NCBI GenBank assembly: GCA_030065125.1 | Contig: JASJDM010000023.1 | Coordinates: 1-64,000 of the forward strand | Direction: 5' to 3' | DNA from: Lysobacterales bacterium | GTDB taxonomy: Bacteria > Pseudomonadota > Gammaproteobacteria > Xanthomonadales > SZUA-38 | Length of the DNA stretch: 64,000 nt | In this document: positions 44,186-53,964 of the stretch, piece by piece | Position numbering within the stretch: position 1 is the first letter of the stretch | Layout: every line of letters starts with the position of its first letter | The notes under the pieces: generated by a model | What the model was told of the DNA's origin: nothing | What the model saw: only the letters and a program-made list of their open reading frames with translations | Database searches by the model: none | Position numbers and translations under genes: made by a program

Positions 44186-44758
44186 ATGCGCATGACCACC
44201 GCGGCGACCGCCTGGCTTTTCCTGGCGGGATTACTGGCATTCCCTGATGGCCGGAGCGAGCCGGTCGAGCGTCTGGCGCCGCTTTATCGCCACTCCATCC
44301 TGGTAACCGACCTGGATCGGGCGCTGACCCTGTATCGCGACGTACTGGGATTGAAGCCGGGACGGATCTCTGAAACCAGCCCGGATTCCTACTCTTACGT
44401 TTTCTTTGCCATTCCGCCGGGTTCCATGAAGCGGTTTGCCTACCTGCACGGCGAGGGGAGGGAAAACGTCCTGGGCATCGGTGAGGTGCCGGGGCTGGAC
44501 CTGAAGATTCCCCGGCAGCCGCGCGCAGTGGCCTGGGTTCAGACCGTGGCCGACGTTGAAGGGACCCTGGAAAAAGTCAGGGCGCTGGGCCTGGAGATTG
44601 TGCCGCCTATGGAATTCATGAGCCGCGAAGCAGGCAAGCCGGGCATGGAAGCCGGAGTGATCGACTGGGACGGCCACCTGGTCATGTTCTACGGTCTCAA
44701 GCGGCCAGCCCCGGAAGACAGCATGGAAGACGGCGGGGAAGACAGCAGGGACAACTAA
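44186..44758 (+). CDS. Secreted glyoxalase/VOC-fold protein
   Basis: 190 residues with a signal peptide (MRMTTAATAWLFLAGLLAFPDG). The mature part is a vicinal-oxygen-chelate fold: HSILVTDLDRALTLYRDVLGL, a central SYVFFAIPPGSM and AGVIDWDGHLVMFYGL. VOC proteins bind a metal with His/Glu, here probably His in RHSILV and His in DGHLV. Export is unusual for glyoxalases, which are mostly cytosolic. Its TAA stop interlocks with the stop of the convergent gene. Confidence 0.85.
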   Translation: MRMTTAATAWLFLAGLLAFPDGRSEPVERLAPLYRHSILVTDLDRALTLYRDVLGLKPGRISETSPDSYSYVFFAIPPGSMKRFAYLHGEGRENVLGIGEVPGLDLKIPRQPRAVAWVQTVADVEGTLEKVRALGLEIVPPMEFMSREAGKPGMEAGVIDWDGHLVMFYGLKRPAPEDSMEDGGEDSRDN

Positions 44759-45480
44759 CGCCGGTTGTGCAGCAGCTGCTGCTTCGCCCGATTGAATTCC
44801 TCGTCGGGCCAACGGTCACCGGCTTTGACACAGCTGTCGAATATCAGCTCCACGTTGGCCGCCTCGTCGGACAGCAGGGTCAGCATGTTGCTCATTTCCA
44901 CCCGGTGATGGTGTTCCCACCAGGCATACATGGAGCGGCGGTATGGCAGCAGCCAGTCGTCGATCAGCGGCTCGCGGCAGTCTCCCAGGCCGCGCCGGAC
45001 CAGGTCGGCACAGTCCAGGTAAAAATTGGCCCGGCAGTAGTGCATTTCCAGGATCTTCTGCTTGTCCGCGAAGGATTCAAAGGCCGGGTCGTTGACGCCG
45101 CTGTCGGGGTCGTCGGACAGGGTTTCCGCTACGGCCTGGTTGTCCAGAACCTTGGAGATTTCACCGGAGATGCCCGCGTAGACCCCGAATTCTTCCCTGA
45201 GATGATCCGGGGGAAGCAGCATGGACCCATACTTGGCCTGCTCATTGATCACCCGTGACAGCCACTGCCGTAACGCCACCACCGGGGCGTCTGACTCAAT
45301 AATGGCTGTGGCTCGCTCCAGTATGCGCTGCCTCTGAGATTTCCTGCTGCGCGGGTCCAGAAACACCCAGGAAAACTCGTGCATGTGTTCCGCCTTGAAC
45401 AGCACGGTGTTGAGGTGGGATTTGAGCGCTTTCAGGACGGATCGCCCGGTTGAGCCTCCGGAAAAGACCTTACCCAGCAC
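44755..45480 (-). CDS. Helical protein of unknown function
   Basis: 241 residues from GTG at 45480 with a weak Shine-Dalgarno, so the start is uncertain. Mostly alpha-helical and Glu/Arg/Leu-rich, with a His cluster (WWEHHHRVEMSNML) and single cysteines (HYCRANFYLDCADL). No signal peptide or membrane segment. The family is not recognised. Its stop codon overlaps that of the convergent VOC-fold gene by four bases. Confidence 0.65.
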   Translation of the reverse strand: MLGKVFSGGSTGRSVLKALKSHLNTVLFKAEHMHEFSWVFLDPRSRKSQRQRILERATAIIESDAPVVALRQWLSRVINEQAKYGSMLLPPDHLREEFGVYAGISGEISKVLDNQAVAETLSDDPDSGVNDPAFESFADKQKILEMHYCRANFYLDCADLVRRGLGDCREPLIDDWLLPYRRSMYAWWEHHHRVEMSNMLTLLSDEAANVELIFDSCVKAGDRWPDEEFNRAKQQLLHNRR

Positions 45481-45605
45481 GGACGCTTGCCAAGGACGTT
45501 GTGGAAAGAATGGATGGAGAGCTCATGGACTGCCGCTTTTTCTTATGGTGTTTATCTTATCCATGGACCCTGGTCAGGCATAGCTTGGGGTTTGGCTCGT
45601 GAGCG

Positions 45606-46982
45606 TCATTGAGACAGGATCCAGCGGGTGAGCATGGGCAGCAGCTCGGGCACGAAGGATTTGTCCAGATCCGGGTATTCTGACGGGCTGCCGGTCTGCG
45701 CTGTCTGGAACAGGTGATTGGCGCCGGTCAGGATCTCGATGCGGAAATTCTCGTGGCCCGATGCCTCGAAGGCCTGGCGCATGGCCCGGGCGTTAGACTC
45801 GGCGGGAACCTGCAGGTCCAGTTCCCCAAACAGAGCCAGCACGGGGATATTCAGTGCTTCCAGGGCCGGCCGCGGATCATAGTCCAGGAAGGCGCGGAAC
45901 CATGGCGTCTGGACCTGGAACAGCTGGCTCTGCACCTGCTGGTTCACGTAGGCCTCCACGTCCACGATGGCCTGGCGCTGTTCCTCGGGCAGATCGTCCA
46001 GGCTCCGTCGGATTTGAGCGGCCACCCCTTCGCTCACCGCTTCCCAGCCCGCATTGGAGCGGGTCGCCTGGAACATCATCTGCTGGATGGACTTCTGCTC
46101 TTCCAGCTGCTGCAGGGTGGCGCCGTTAGCCTGCATGATCAGCTGGCCCTGGGCGTAAAGGATGTCTTCGCCGGGCAGCGCCGACCCGGCGAGCAGAATG
46201 ATGAATCCCAGCTGCCCGCTGGCGGCCGCCATGGGTGCCACCACGCCGCCTTCGCTGTGGCCAATGGCACCAATACGACGGGCGTCGATGTCGTCACGCT
46301 CAGCCAGCAGCGACGCTGCAGCCACCACGTCTCCGGCAAAGTCCAGCGAGGTAGACTCCGGTACACTGCCGGTGGAACCGCCAACGCCTCTGTCGTCATA
46401 GCGCAGGACAGCGACACCGTGGCGGGTCAGGTGGTCGGCCATGAGGCGAAAGGGCCTGAATCCGAACAGCTCCTGGTCCCGGTTCTGGGGCCCGCTTCCA
46501 GTGATCAGAATCACGGCGGGAAAAGGCCCTCCTGCTGTGGGCAATGTCAGGGTCCCGGCCAGGCGGACGTTGCCGTTGAAGAATTCCACCTCCCGCTCGA
46601 GATACGGCGGCGGATCAGCCTTCTCGGCGGATTCGACTGCCTGTCCAGCCCGAGCCAGCTCGAACGAACCCGCGATGCCTGACTGGGTGAAACTGCCAAC
46701 GATGGTATCGCCATCCAGCTGCCCTTCCAGCACCGCTACCGCAATGCCGGGGATTTCGAAATGCACCACGGGGGGGCGATAGCTGACATTCTGCAGTGAG
46801 ATGCCCATGGCGCCCTGGACCGGGATGTCGATAGTGCCGCGGGTGGCGGCGGCCTCGAACACCACGGTGATCTCCAAGCGCTGGCCCAGTACGTCGATGT
46901 TTCCGGCCCAGCGTCCGTCGATGCCCTGGGCGCCCTCGGCGAGTGACAGGGTAAGCAGCGCACAGAACAGATATCGGGTCAC
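45606..46982 (-). CDS. Secreted alpha/beta hydrolase
   Basis: 458 residues from the GTG at 46982, chosen because AGGA precedes it and it gives a clean signal peptide (MTRYLFCALLTLSLAEGAQG); a longer ATG frame from 47066 exists. An N-terminal domain (~25-125) precedes an alpha/beta hydrolase with oxyanion region LITGSGPQNRDQ, YDDRGVGGSTG, nucleophile elbow GHSEGG, late Asp in GELDLQVP and His in TGANHLF. This architecture occurs in secreted esterases/acyl hydrolases. The substrate is unknown. Confidence 0.88.
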   Translation of the reverse strand: MTRYLFCALLTLSLAEGAQGIDGRWAGNIDVLGQRLEITVVFEAAATRGTIDIPVQGAMGISLQNVSYRPPVVHFEIPGIAVAVLEGQLDGDTIVGSFTQSGIAGSFELARAGQAVESAEKADPPPYLEREVEFFNGNVRLAGTLTLPTAGGPFPAVILITGSGPQNRDQELFGFRPFRLMADHLTRHGVAVLRYDDRGVGGSTGSVPESTSLDFAGDVVAAASLLAERDDIDARRIGAIGHSEGGVVAPMAAASGQLGFIILLAGSALPGEDILYAQGQLIMQANGATLQQLEEQKSIQQMMFQATRSNAGWEAVSEGVAAQIRRSLDDLPEEQRQAIVDVEAYVNQQVQSQLFQVQTPWFRAFLDYDPRPALEALNIPVLALFGELDLQVPAESNARAMRQAFEASGHENFRIEILTGANHLFQTAQTGSPSEYPDLDKSFVPELLPMLTRWILSQ

Positions 46983-47091
46983 AATATTTCCTGGGAGGGG
47001 GCCGGGGAACATTATAAGAATTACCAGCGCCAGTCCTACTCGGTAAATCACAATTGGCGATGGCACGCCGGCACCTTAGTCTGGAGTCTGT

Positions 47092-48522
47092 TTGGGGGTT
47101 CTAAGCGAGCGTTCTGTGCCGGACATCTCCCTGGTCGACTATGGTTTTCTGCTGGCCGAAACCCGGGCCAGCCCGCGTCATGTCAGCGTGCTGCACCTGT
47201 TTGAGCCGCCGCCCGGGGCGCCGGACGATTTTGTCGCCCGGTTGCTGGAGGGTGACCGGACCCTGCAGCCGGTGGCACCTTTCTGCTGGAAACTGGGGGC
47301 GTCAGCGGTAGGCTTGCCGCGCTGGGAAGTCGATGGCGATTTTGACATCGACCACCACCTGGTCCACACCGCACTGCCCGGGCCCGGCTCGGAGGAGCAG
47401 CTGTTGGAGCAGATTGCCCGCATCCACGAGCCACTGCTGGATCGAAATCGGCCACTGTGGGAAATCCACCTGATCGAAGGCCTGGCCGATGGCCGTTTCG
47501 CCGCGGTCATGAAGCTGCACCACGCCTACACCGATGGCGTGAGCTTTTCGCGTCGGCTGGTGGCCAGCCTGGCGGAGCACCCGGAACAGCTGGACGTACC
47601 GCCCATCTGGGCGAACGACCGCGGCCCGGCACACCGGGAAAAGGCGTCATTGTCCCTGGGCCAGAGGTCGGTGGACGCGATTCGGGCGGTCGGGCGCAAC
47701 GCCCTGGTGCTGCCCCAGCTGACCGAGCTGATCATCAAGCACGGCCTGAGGTTGCTGTCCGGGGACGGTGGAGACCTGCCCGTTCCTTTCTCCGCGCCCA
47801 GGACCCTGTACAACAAACCGCTGACCTATAGACGCAGCGTGGCCATCTGCAGCCTGGAACTGGCACGGGTTCGCGACCTTGCCAGGCAGCATTCGGTGTC
47901 GGTCAATGACGTGCTGCTGACCCTTTGCGACATGGCGATGCGGCAGTACCTGGACCAGCGCGGAGAGCCGCTGGAGCAACCCCTGGTGGCCCAGATGCCC
48001 ATGTCCCTGCGGCGGCGGGGTGAGCGCCAGGGCCCGGCTAACCAGATCACCATCGCGCTGCTGGAAATGGCGTCAAATCACACTGATCCGCTCAATCGTC
48101 TGCGCGAGGTTCATCAACACGCGCGCAACGTAAAATACGAATATGCATCGCTGACGCCGGAGGCCACCGAAGCCTATTCCATGTTGACCCAGCTGGCGGC
48201 CCAGCTGGGCGACGTCACCGGACTGTCAGAGAAGCTCCATCCCCTGGGCAACGTGGTGATTTCCAACGTGGCTGGCCACCAGCACGCGCTGTACCTGAGG
48301 GGCGCCAGGCTGCTCGGCTCCTACCCCATCTCAACCATTGCCCCCAATACCGCCATTAACATCACTATCTACTCCCACGAGGGGCAGCTCCGGTTCGGCC
48401 TGGTCGCCGGCAGGGACGCTATTCCCGACCTGTCGGCGATTGCCGAGGGAATCCTGACAGCGATGGTGGAACTGGAACAGGCCTCCGGCCAGCAGGCCCG
48501 GCCGGTCAGCGGGCCTGATTGA
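47092..48522 (+). CDS. Wax ester synthase/DGAT-like acyltransferase
   Basis: 476 residues from a TTG preceded by GGAG; a GTG at 47116 is an alternative start. The active-site motif HHxxxDG is present as HHAYTDG (~residue 141). LEQIARIHEPLLDRNRPLWE and the C-terminal NVVISNVAGHQHALYLRGARLLGSYPIS region match the WS/DGAT family, which esterifies long-chain alcohols or diacylglycerol with acyl-CoA to make storage lipids. Its last 17 bases overlap the end of the convergent tandem-Ig gene. Confidence 0.9.
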   Translation: MGVLSERSVPDISLVDYGFLLAETRASPRHVSVLHLFEPPPGAPDDFVARLLEGDRTLQPVAPFCWKLGASAVGLPRWEVDGDFDIDHHLVHTALPGPGSEEQLLEQIARIHEPLLDRNRPLWEIHLIEGLADGRFAAVMKLHHAYTDGVSFSRRLVASLAEHPEQLDVPPIWANDRGPAHREKASLSLGQRSVDAIRAVGRNALVLPQLTELIIKHGLRLLSGDGGDLPVPFSAPRTLYNKPLTYRRSVAICSLELARVRDLARQHSVSVNDVLLTLCDMAMRQYLDQRGEPLEQPLVAQMPMSLRRRGERQGPANQITIALLEMASNHTDPLNRLREVHQHARNVKYEYASLTPEATEAYSMLTQLAAQLGDVTGLSEKLHPLGNVVISNVAGHQHALYLRGARLLGSYPISTIAPNTAINITIYSHEGQLRFGLVAGRDAIPDLSAIAEGILTAMVELEQASGQQARPVSGPD

Positions 48523-49621
48523 GATCGTCTTCAAATTGATCGGCGAACAGATCGTCCTCCACCACCTCCACGGTAGCGCTCGGTCCGGTGTCGCCATTGG
48601 CGTCGGTAACCCAGTAGGAGAAGGCGTCAGTTCCGTCAAATCCCAAGTCCGGTACGTAGTCAAATCCGCCGTCGGCCCGTAACTCAAAAAAGTCGGCGTT
48701 GGTGGGCGGCGAACCCAGGCTGACGGTGCCCAGGCCGCTGCCCAGGTCGTCGGAGCCATTACCCTGGTTGCCGGTGACGTTGGCATCCACAATCATGGAA
48801 TCGTCGTCCAGCAGGACCAGGTCATCGGTTGGATCCGGGGCCGGGTCCAGGTAAATCGAGATCGTTGCGGTATTGCTGACGTCGCCATCCGCGTCGGTGA
48901 CAGAATAGGTCGCGGAATCCATGCCGTCCCGGTCGGGTTGTGGCGCATAGCTGATGGTCCCGCTGTCAGGATCGAGGTTCAGTACCCCTTTGCTTGCAGG
49001 GGTCAGAAGGGAATAGCGCACCGGCAGGTCGGCCAGGTCATCGCTGCCAGAACCGTTATCCACCGATACGCTACCGGTCAACACGCCGCCATCTTCGGTG
49101 TGGTTGAAGCTATCGTCGAAAACCATGGGTTGCCGGTCCACGACCACAGCGCCGTCGATGGTGCCATTGGGCAGGATCGCCGGACCGAACAGCGGCAGGT
49201 ATTCCTCATTGGCCACCGCCACCGGGAAGGTGCCGCTGGGGGCCTGGGAGCCCGCATCGAAGACGATCTCAACCGCGTCAGCGGTGTCCTGGACTTCAGC
49301 CAGGGTCAGGAACGCCAAATCTCCTGTCTCGGTGTTGCCGGTACAGGTCGGCAGTCGGCACACGAAAGCGGTGATGGTGTAGTCTGAGGTGGGAAACACG
49401 AACCGCGCCTGACCGGCGATGGCGCCGGATCCGGTTCCCAGGTAGTCAAACACGATGACGTTGCCGGAGCTTCCCGGAGAAACCGCAACCGTCTCGCCGA
49501 CGAAGGCCGGCTGTGACCAGAGCGGACAGGCCCACAGTCCCAGCAGGGCCGCGCCGAGGAATCCACGAGGATGTGCCCAGCGACTGATGGATTCGGTAAA
49601 GCGCACCGGCTTAAACTCCAC
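48506..49621 (-). CDS. Secreted tandem Ig-like/cadherin-like protein
   Basis: 371 residues from GTG at 49621 with a signal-like segment (FLGAALLGLWACPLWS). After a ~125-residue N-terminal domain with two cysteines, at least two Ig/cadherin-like repeats follow, each with GTISYAPQPDRDGMDSATYSV- or FDYVPDLGFDGTDAFSYWV-type motifs and D-A-D/N-G-D calcium-binding loops (TDADGDVS, TDANGDTG). The C-terminus is DLFADQFEDDL, resembling a short terminal FADxFE motif on other exported proteins of Xanthomonadales-like bacteria. A surface or adhesive role is likely. Converges with and overlaps the WS/DGAT gene. Confidence 0.8.
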   Translation of the reverse strand: MEFKPVRFTESISRWAHPRGFLGAALLGLWACPLWSQPAFVGETVAVSPGSSGNVIVFDYLGTGSGAIAGQARFVFPTSDYTITAFVCRLPTCTGNTETGDLAFLTLAEVQDTADAVEIVFDAGSQAPSGTFPVAVANEEYLPLFGPAILPNGTIDGAVVVDRQPMVFDDSFNHTEDGGVLTGSVSVDNGSGSDDLADLPVRYSLLTPASKGVLNLDPDSGTISYAPQPDRDGMDSATYSVTDADGDVSNTATISIYLDPAPDPTDDLVLLDDDSMIVDANVTGNQGNGSDDLGSGLGTVSLGSPPTNADFFELRADGGFDYVPDLGFDGTDAFSYWVTDANGDTGPSATVEVVEDDLFADQFEDDLNQAR

Positions 49622-49749
49622 GAGCGCGTTTAGGCGCTACAATATTCACGGTCAATCGATCCTTTAATCGGCTGATCTCCGGTGGACTTTACTGCCGGGC
49701 CGTCCGTCGGCGCGGATCGGCCTTCAAAAGTGATTCAGCCCAATTCCCG

Positions 49750-50601
49750 GTGACCCTGATGACTCGCAGATTTTTCCTGATTTTGGTGTCCGTTTTTTTG
49801 TGCGGCGAGGTCTGCGGCCAGCCGGTTTCCGAAGATGCCTGGCGAATGGAGGCAGAGTCCGTTGTCGGAGACATCTCCTGGGTTGATGGGGAGGTCCGGA
49901 TTCCGGGCGCCAGGGCAAGCCTGGTTGTGTCTGACGGGTTCGGCTACCTGGATTCATACGATGCCCAGCGCGTGCTGACCCGCGTGTGGGAAAACCCCCA
50001 GGACTCCGGTGTGCTCGGATTGCTGATCCCGTTGAACGTGGACCTGATGTCCTATGACGCCTGGGGCGTAGTTATTCGATACCTGCCCGACGGCTTCCTG
50101 CCCGATGACGCATTTGAGCGGACTGATGTCGCGCTGCTGATGCAGGAGATGCAGCGTCAAACCCGCCTGGCCAACCTGGAATTTGGCTATGGTGGCCTGG
50201 AACTGATCGGCTGGGCGCCGTCGCCGCAGTACGACCCGTCACGTAATCTGCTGTTCTGGGGCAAGTCTCTGGAAAATCCCCGGGATAACAGCCGGACGCT
50301 CAATCTCAGCTACCGCTTGCTGGGGCGCAAAGGAATCATGGCGCTGACCGCCGTGGCAACGCCCGAGGCCGCCGATGAAGTCAGGGCCGCTATGTCGCAA
50401 CTGGTGGACCAGATCGCATTCGAGCCGGGCTACGGCTACTCGGATTACGATCCCTCCCGGGATGAACTGACCCTCTACGGCTTCCGCGGACTGATCGCCG
50501 AGACCTACGAGCCTGAAGCCGATAAGACCCGGGCGTGGCTGTGGAGTCTGCTGGTACTGGGGCTTGTCCTGATCGCTGCCTGGATATGGAAAAGCCGTTG
50601 A
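49750..50601 (+). CDS. DUF2167 membrane protein
   Basis: 283 residues; GTG at 49750 or ATG at 49759. A signal peptide (FFLILVSVFLCGEVCG) and a single C-terminal membrane helix (AWLWSLLVLGLVLIAAWIW) bracket a periplasmic domain with SYDAWGVVIRYLPDGFLPDDAF and LIGWAPSPQYDPSRNLLFWG, the DUF2167 signature. The function of the family is unknown. It is divergent from the tandem-Ig gene and convergent with oadB. Confidence 0.88.
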   Translation: MTLMTRRFFLILVSVFLCGEVCGQPVSEDAWRMEAESVVGDISWVDGEVRIPGARASLVVSDGFGYLDSYDAQRVLTRVWENPQDSGVLGLLIPLNVDLMSYDAWGVVIRYLPDGFLPDDAFERTDVALLMQEMQRQTRLANLEFGYGGLELIGWAPSPQYDPSRNLLFWGKSLENPRDNSRTLNLSYRLLGRKGIMALTAVATPEAADEVRAAMSQLVDQIAFEPGYGYSDYDPSRDELTLYGFRGLIAETYEPEADKTRAWLWSLLVLGLVLIAAWIWKSR

Positions 50602-50613
50602 GGCGGGGTTCGC

Positions 50614-51747
50614 TCAGGAGGAGGTAAACAGGATCATGATGCCGGCGGCTACGGCTGAACCGATGACGCCGGCGACATTGGGCCCCATGGCGTGCATCAG
50701 CAGGAAGTTGTGCGGGTTGGCCTCCAGGCCCACCTTGTTGGCCACCCGGGCCGCCATGGGAACTGCGGACACTCCTGCGGCCCCGATCAAGGGGTTAATG
50801 GGATTGCGGCTCAGCAGGTTCATCAGCTTGGCCATCAATACACCGCTGGCGGTGCCGATTCCGAACGCCACCACGCCCAGGGCCAGGATGCCCAGGGTTT
50901 TGGCGGACAGAAACGCCTCGGCCTGGAGCTTCGAGCCCACGGCCAGCCCCAGGAATATGGTGACGATGTTGATCAGTGCGTTCTGGGTGGTTTCCGACAG
51001 GCGGTTGACCACGCCACACTCCCGCATCAGGTTGCCGAAACAGAACATGCCCAGCAGCGGCGCCGCCGAGGGCAGCAGCAATGCGATGAGCAGCAGCAGC
51101 AGCAGGGGAAATACGATTTTTTCCACCTGGGAGACCTCCCGCAGCTGGGTCATCTCGATGGCCCGTTCCGCCGGGGTGGTCAGGGCCCGCATGATGGGCG
51201 GCTGGATGATGGGGACCAGCGCCATGTAGGAATAGGCCGCGATGGCAATAGCACCCAGCAGGTCCGGGGCGAGGATGCCGGCGACGTAAATGGCGGTGGG
51301 TCCATCGGCACCGCCGATGATGCCGATGGCGGCAGCCTCCTTCAGACTGAAATCCATCCAGCCCAGGGTGCTCAGCCCAAGGGCCCCCAGCAGGGTAGCG
51401 AAAATGCCGAACTGGGCAGCTGCGCCCAGGAACAGGGTCCGGGGATTGGCCAGCAGGGGCCCAAAGTCGGTCATGGCGCCGACGCCCATGAAGATGATCA
51501 GGGGGAACGCCCCGGTTTCGATACCCACGGTATAGACCAGGTAAAGCAGCCCGTCACCGGTGGCGATTTCCACGCCCGGGATATTGGCGAGGATTCCGCC
51601 GAAGCCGATGGTGACCAGCAGCAGCGGCTCAAACCGCCGGGCAATGGCCAGGTACAGCAGCGCCAGGCCGACGCCGATCATGACGGCCTGGCCGGGCGTG
51701 ATCTGGTACAGGCCCGAGGCCTGCCATAGCTGCAAAATCAGGTCCAT
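50614..51747 (-). CDS. oadB: Na+-translocating decarboxylase subunit beta
   Basis: 377 residues with about nine membrane helices. Conserved family segments are [23 protein letters not shown] (Na+-binding aspartate region) and [23 protein letters not shown]. The beta subunit decarboxylates carboxybiotin and uses the energy to pump Na+ out. It is the last gene of oadG-oadA-oadB, 15 bases after oadA. Such pumps suggest a marine or Na+-using organism. Confidence 0.96.
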   Translation of the reverse strand: MDLILQLWQASGLYQITPGQAVMIGVGLALLYLAIARRFEPLLLVTIGFGGILANIPGVEIATGDGLLYLVYTVGIETGAFPLIIFMGVGAMTDFGPLLANPRTLFLGAAAQFGIFATLLGALGLSTLGWMDFSLKEAAAIGIIGGADGPTAIYVAGILAPDLLGAIAIAAYSYMALVPIIQPPIMRALTTPAERAIEMTQLREVSQVEKIVFPLLLLLLIALLLPSAAPLLGMFCFGNLMRECGVVNRLSETTQNALINIVTIFLGLAVGSKLQAEAFLSAKTLGILALGVVAFGIGTASGVLMAKLMNLLSRNPINPLIGAAGVSAVPMAARVANKVGLEANPHNFLLMHAMGPNVAGVIGSAVAAGIMILFTSS

Positions 51748-51762
51748 GCGGGGTGGCTGCGG

Positions 51763-53544
51763 TCAGTTCAGCGACAGCAGTGGGTCACCCACGGCGACCG
51801 TGTCGCCCGGGCTGACAAACACCTCGGCCACGGTGCCGGCCCGGGGTGCGCTGATATCGGTTTCCATTTTCATGGCTTCCAGTACCACCACGGTTTCGCC
51901 TTCCGCCACCTGCTGGCCGGGCGAGACCAGGACCTTGAACACGTTGCCGGCCAGCTTGGCCTCGACGGGTTCTCCAGCGGGCGCGGCGGGTTCTGGCGCG
52001 GCCGCGGCCGGTTCCGCACTGGTGATTTCGTCCTCCTCGCTGACCTCAACGCTATAGCTGCGGCCGTTGACCGTCACGGTGTAGAAGGTCGGACCGGCGT
52101 CGGCTGGCGCGGGTGCAGGCGCGGCTGGCGCCACGGCCGGGGTTACAGGTTCGCTTCCCGGCGCCGGCTCAAAAGCGTCCGGGTTGCCGCGGTTTTCCAG
52201 GAACTTGAGCCCTACCTGGGGGAACAGGGCATAGGTCAGCACGTCGTCTATCTTGTGCTCGGCCAGGCGAATGCCCTTTTCCGCGGCCAGCTTGTCCAAC
52301 TCCTGGGTCAGGCTGTCCATCTCGGGTTCCAGCAGGTCTGCCGGCCGGCAGGTGACGGGGTCGGCACCATCCAGAACCCGGGCCTGGAGGGCCTGATCCA
52401 GGGGCGCCGGGGTGGAGCCGTATTCACCTTTCAGCACGCCCGCGGTTTCCCTGGTGATGTTCCTGTAACGCTCTCCCATGAGCACGTTGATCACGGCCTG
52501 GGTGCCGACAATCTGGGAAGTGGGCGTTACCAGGGGAATATAGCCCAGGTCCTGGCGCACCCTGGGGATCTCATCCAGAACCTCATCCAGCCGGTCGGTG
52601 GCGTTCTGCTCCCGCAGCTGGTTTTCCAGGTTGGTGAGCATGCCGCCGGGTACCTGGGAGACCAGGATGCGCGAGTCCACGCCGCGCAGGGCGCCCTCGA
52701 ACTTCGCGTATTTTCTCCGCACCACCCGGAAATAGGCGGCGATCTCTTCCAGCAGGCTGATGTCCAGCCCGGTGTCGCGCCCGGTTTCCTGCAGGATGGC
52801 CACCAGGGACTCGGTGGCCGAATGACCATAGGTCATGCTCATGGAGGAGATTGCGGTGTCCACGTTGTCGATGCCGGCTTCTATGGACTTGATGTAGGTG
52901 GCGGTGGACATGCCGGTGGTGGCGTGGCACTGCATGTGCACCGGGATGTCCAGTGACTCCTTGAGCCGGCTCACCAGTTCGAAGGCCACATAGGGTTTGA
53001 GCAGACCGGCCATGTCCTTGATGGCGATGCTGTGGGCACCCATGTCTTCGATCTGTTTTGCCATCTCCACCCACAGGTCGATGGTGTGGACCGGGCTGAC
53101 CGTGTAGGAGATGGTGCCCTGGGCGTGCATGTCCACGGCAACCGTGGCGCGGATGGCGGTCTCCAGGTTCCGCATGTCGTTCATGGCGTCAAAAATTCGG
53201 AACACGTCCACGCCGTTGAACGCGGCGCGCTCCACGAACTTCTCCACCACGTCGTCGGCATAGTGCCGGTAGCCCAGGATATTCTGGGCCCGGAACAGCA
53301 TCTGCTGCCGGGTGTTGGGCATGGCTTTTTTCAAAACGCGGATGCGTTCCCAGGGATCTTCTCCCAGGTACCGGATACAGGCATCGAAGGTTGCCCCGCC
53401 CCAGGATTCCACGGACCAGAATCCCACCTTGTCCAGCTTCTCCGCCATGGGCAGCATGTCCTCGATGCGCATGCGGGTCGCCAGCAGGCTCTGGTGCGCG
53501 TCCCTCAGCACCAGTTCAGTGATTCCCAATTTTTGTTCGCTCAT
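51763..53544 (-). CDS. oadA: Oxaloacetate decarboxylase alpha subunit (biotin)
   Basis: 593 residues. The carboxyltransferase barrel ([25 protein letters not shown] ... [15 protein letters not shown]) covers ~1-460; a linker rich in Ala/Pro (~470-525) leads to a biotinyl domain with Lys559 in EAMKMET. It transfers the carboxyl of oxaloacetate (or a related 2-oxoacid) to biotin, for release by OadB. The gene starts six bases after oadG stops. Confidence 0.96.
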   Translation of the reverse strand: MSEQKLGITELVLRDAHQSLLATRMRIEDMLPMAEKLDKVGFWSVESWGGATFDACIRYLGEDPWERIRVLKKAMPNTRQQMLFRAQNILGYRHYADDVVEKFVERAAFNGVDVFRIFDAMNDMRNLETAIRATVAVDMHAQGTISYTVSPVHTIDLWVEMAKQIEDMGAHSIAIKDMAGLLKPYVAFELVSRLKESLDIPVHMQCHATTGMSTATYIKSIEAGIDNVDTAISSMSMTYGHSATESLVAILQETGRDTGLDISLLEEIAAYFRVVRRKYAKFEGALRGVDSRILVSQVPGGMLTNLENQLREQNATDRLDEVLDEIPRVRQDLGYIPLVTPTSQIVGTQAVINVLMGERYRNITRETAGVLKGEYGSTPAPLDQALQARVLDGADPVTCRPADLLEPEMDSLTQELDKLAAEKGIRLAEHKIDDVLTYALFPQVGLKFLENRGNPDAFEPAPGSEPVTPAVAPAAPAPAPADAGPTFYTVTVNGRSYSVEVSEEDEITSAEPAAAAPEPAAPAGEPVEAKLAGNVFKVLVSPGQQVAEGETVVVLEAMKMETDISAPRAGTVAEVFVSPGDTVAVGDPLLSLN

Positions 53545-53549
53545 TGCGA

Positions 53550-53810
53550 TTACCTTTTCTCAGGGCCTCTTGATCTGGCCCGGTGTGCGGCCCGGTGTGC
53601 GGCAATGGCCGCGCTGATCACCGCGATATCTTCTTCGTGGGTGCCCGCCGATTGGACAAAGCGGGTGGGGGCTGGCGCCTGAGCGGGCCTCAGGCGCAGG
53701 GCGATCCTCGACATCAGCGTCGTGGTGGCGACGAGCAGAGTCAGGAATACGAAGACCGTACCCATGCCAACCAGCATGAGTTGCAGCCCTGAAGCCAGCA
53801 GTTGATTCAC
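53550..53810 (-). CDS. oadG: Oxaloacetate decarboxylase gamma subunit
   Basis: 86 residues from the GTG at 53810: [36 protein letters not shown], a single membrane helix with the usual GMGTVFVFL motif, then a short polar C-terminus. It anchors the alpha subunit to OadB and often binds zinc. A longer upstream frame is unlikely because a perfect TATAAT promoter element lies inside it. First gene of oadGAB. Confidence 0.9.
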   Translation of the reverse strand: MNQLLASGLQLMLVGMGTVFVFLTLLVATTTLMSRIALRLRPAQAPAPTRFVQSAGTHEEDIAVISAAIAAHRAAHRARSRGPEKR

Positions 53811-53843
53811 GGCGAGTTCGCCACTGTTAAATGAAGGTCCACA

Positions 53844-53849
53844 ATTATA
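53844..53849 (-). promoter_or_regulatory. -10 promoter element of oadGAB
   Basis: Perfect TATAAT on the minus strand, placing the transcript start around 53837, about 27 bases before the oadG GTG at 53810. The -35 region (around 53867-53872, ACCGGG) is poor, so activation by a regulator or extended contacts are likely. Confidence 0.5.
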
Positions 53850-53952
53850 CCGGAAGCACACCTGAGCCCGGTACCAGCCCAGTCCATTCAGCGGATCAGG
53901 ACTTGTGCCTAGCACGTGCCATGCAGCGCTGTGCAGCAGCGTCGGCTCGGTA

Positions 53953-53958
53953 CATAAT
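53953..53958 (+). promoter_or_regulatory. -10 candidate giving a possible leaderless transcript
   Basis: CATAAT (part of TACATAAT) lies six bases before the ATG at 53965, with TGTGCA about 17 bases upstream. No Shine-Dalgarno sequence precedes the ATG, so transcription may begin at or next to the start codon. Confidence 0.3.
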
Positions 53959-53964
53959 CCCGCC

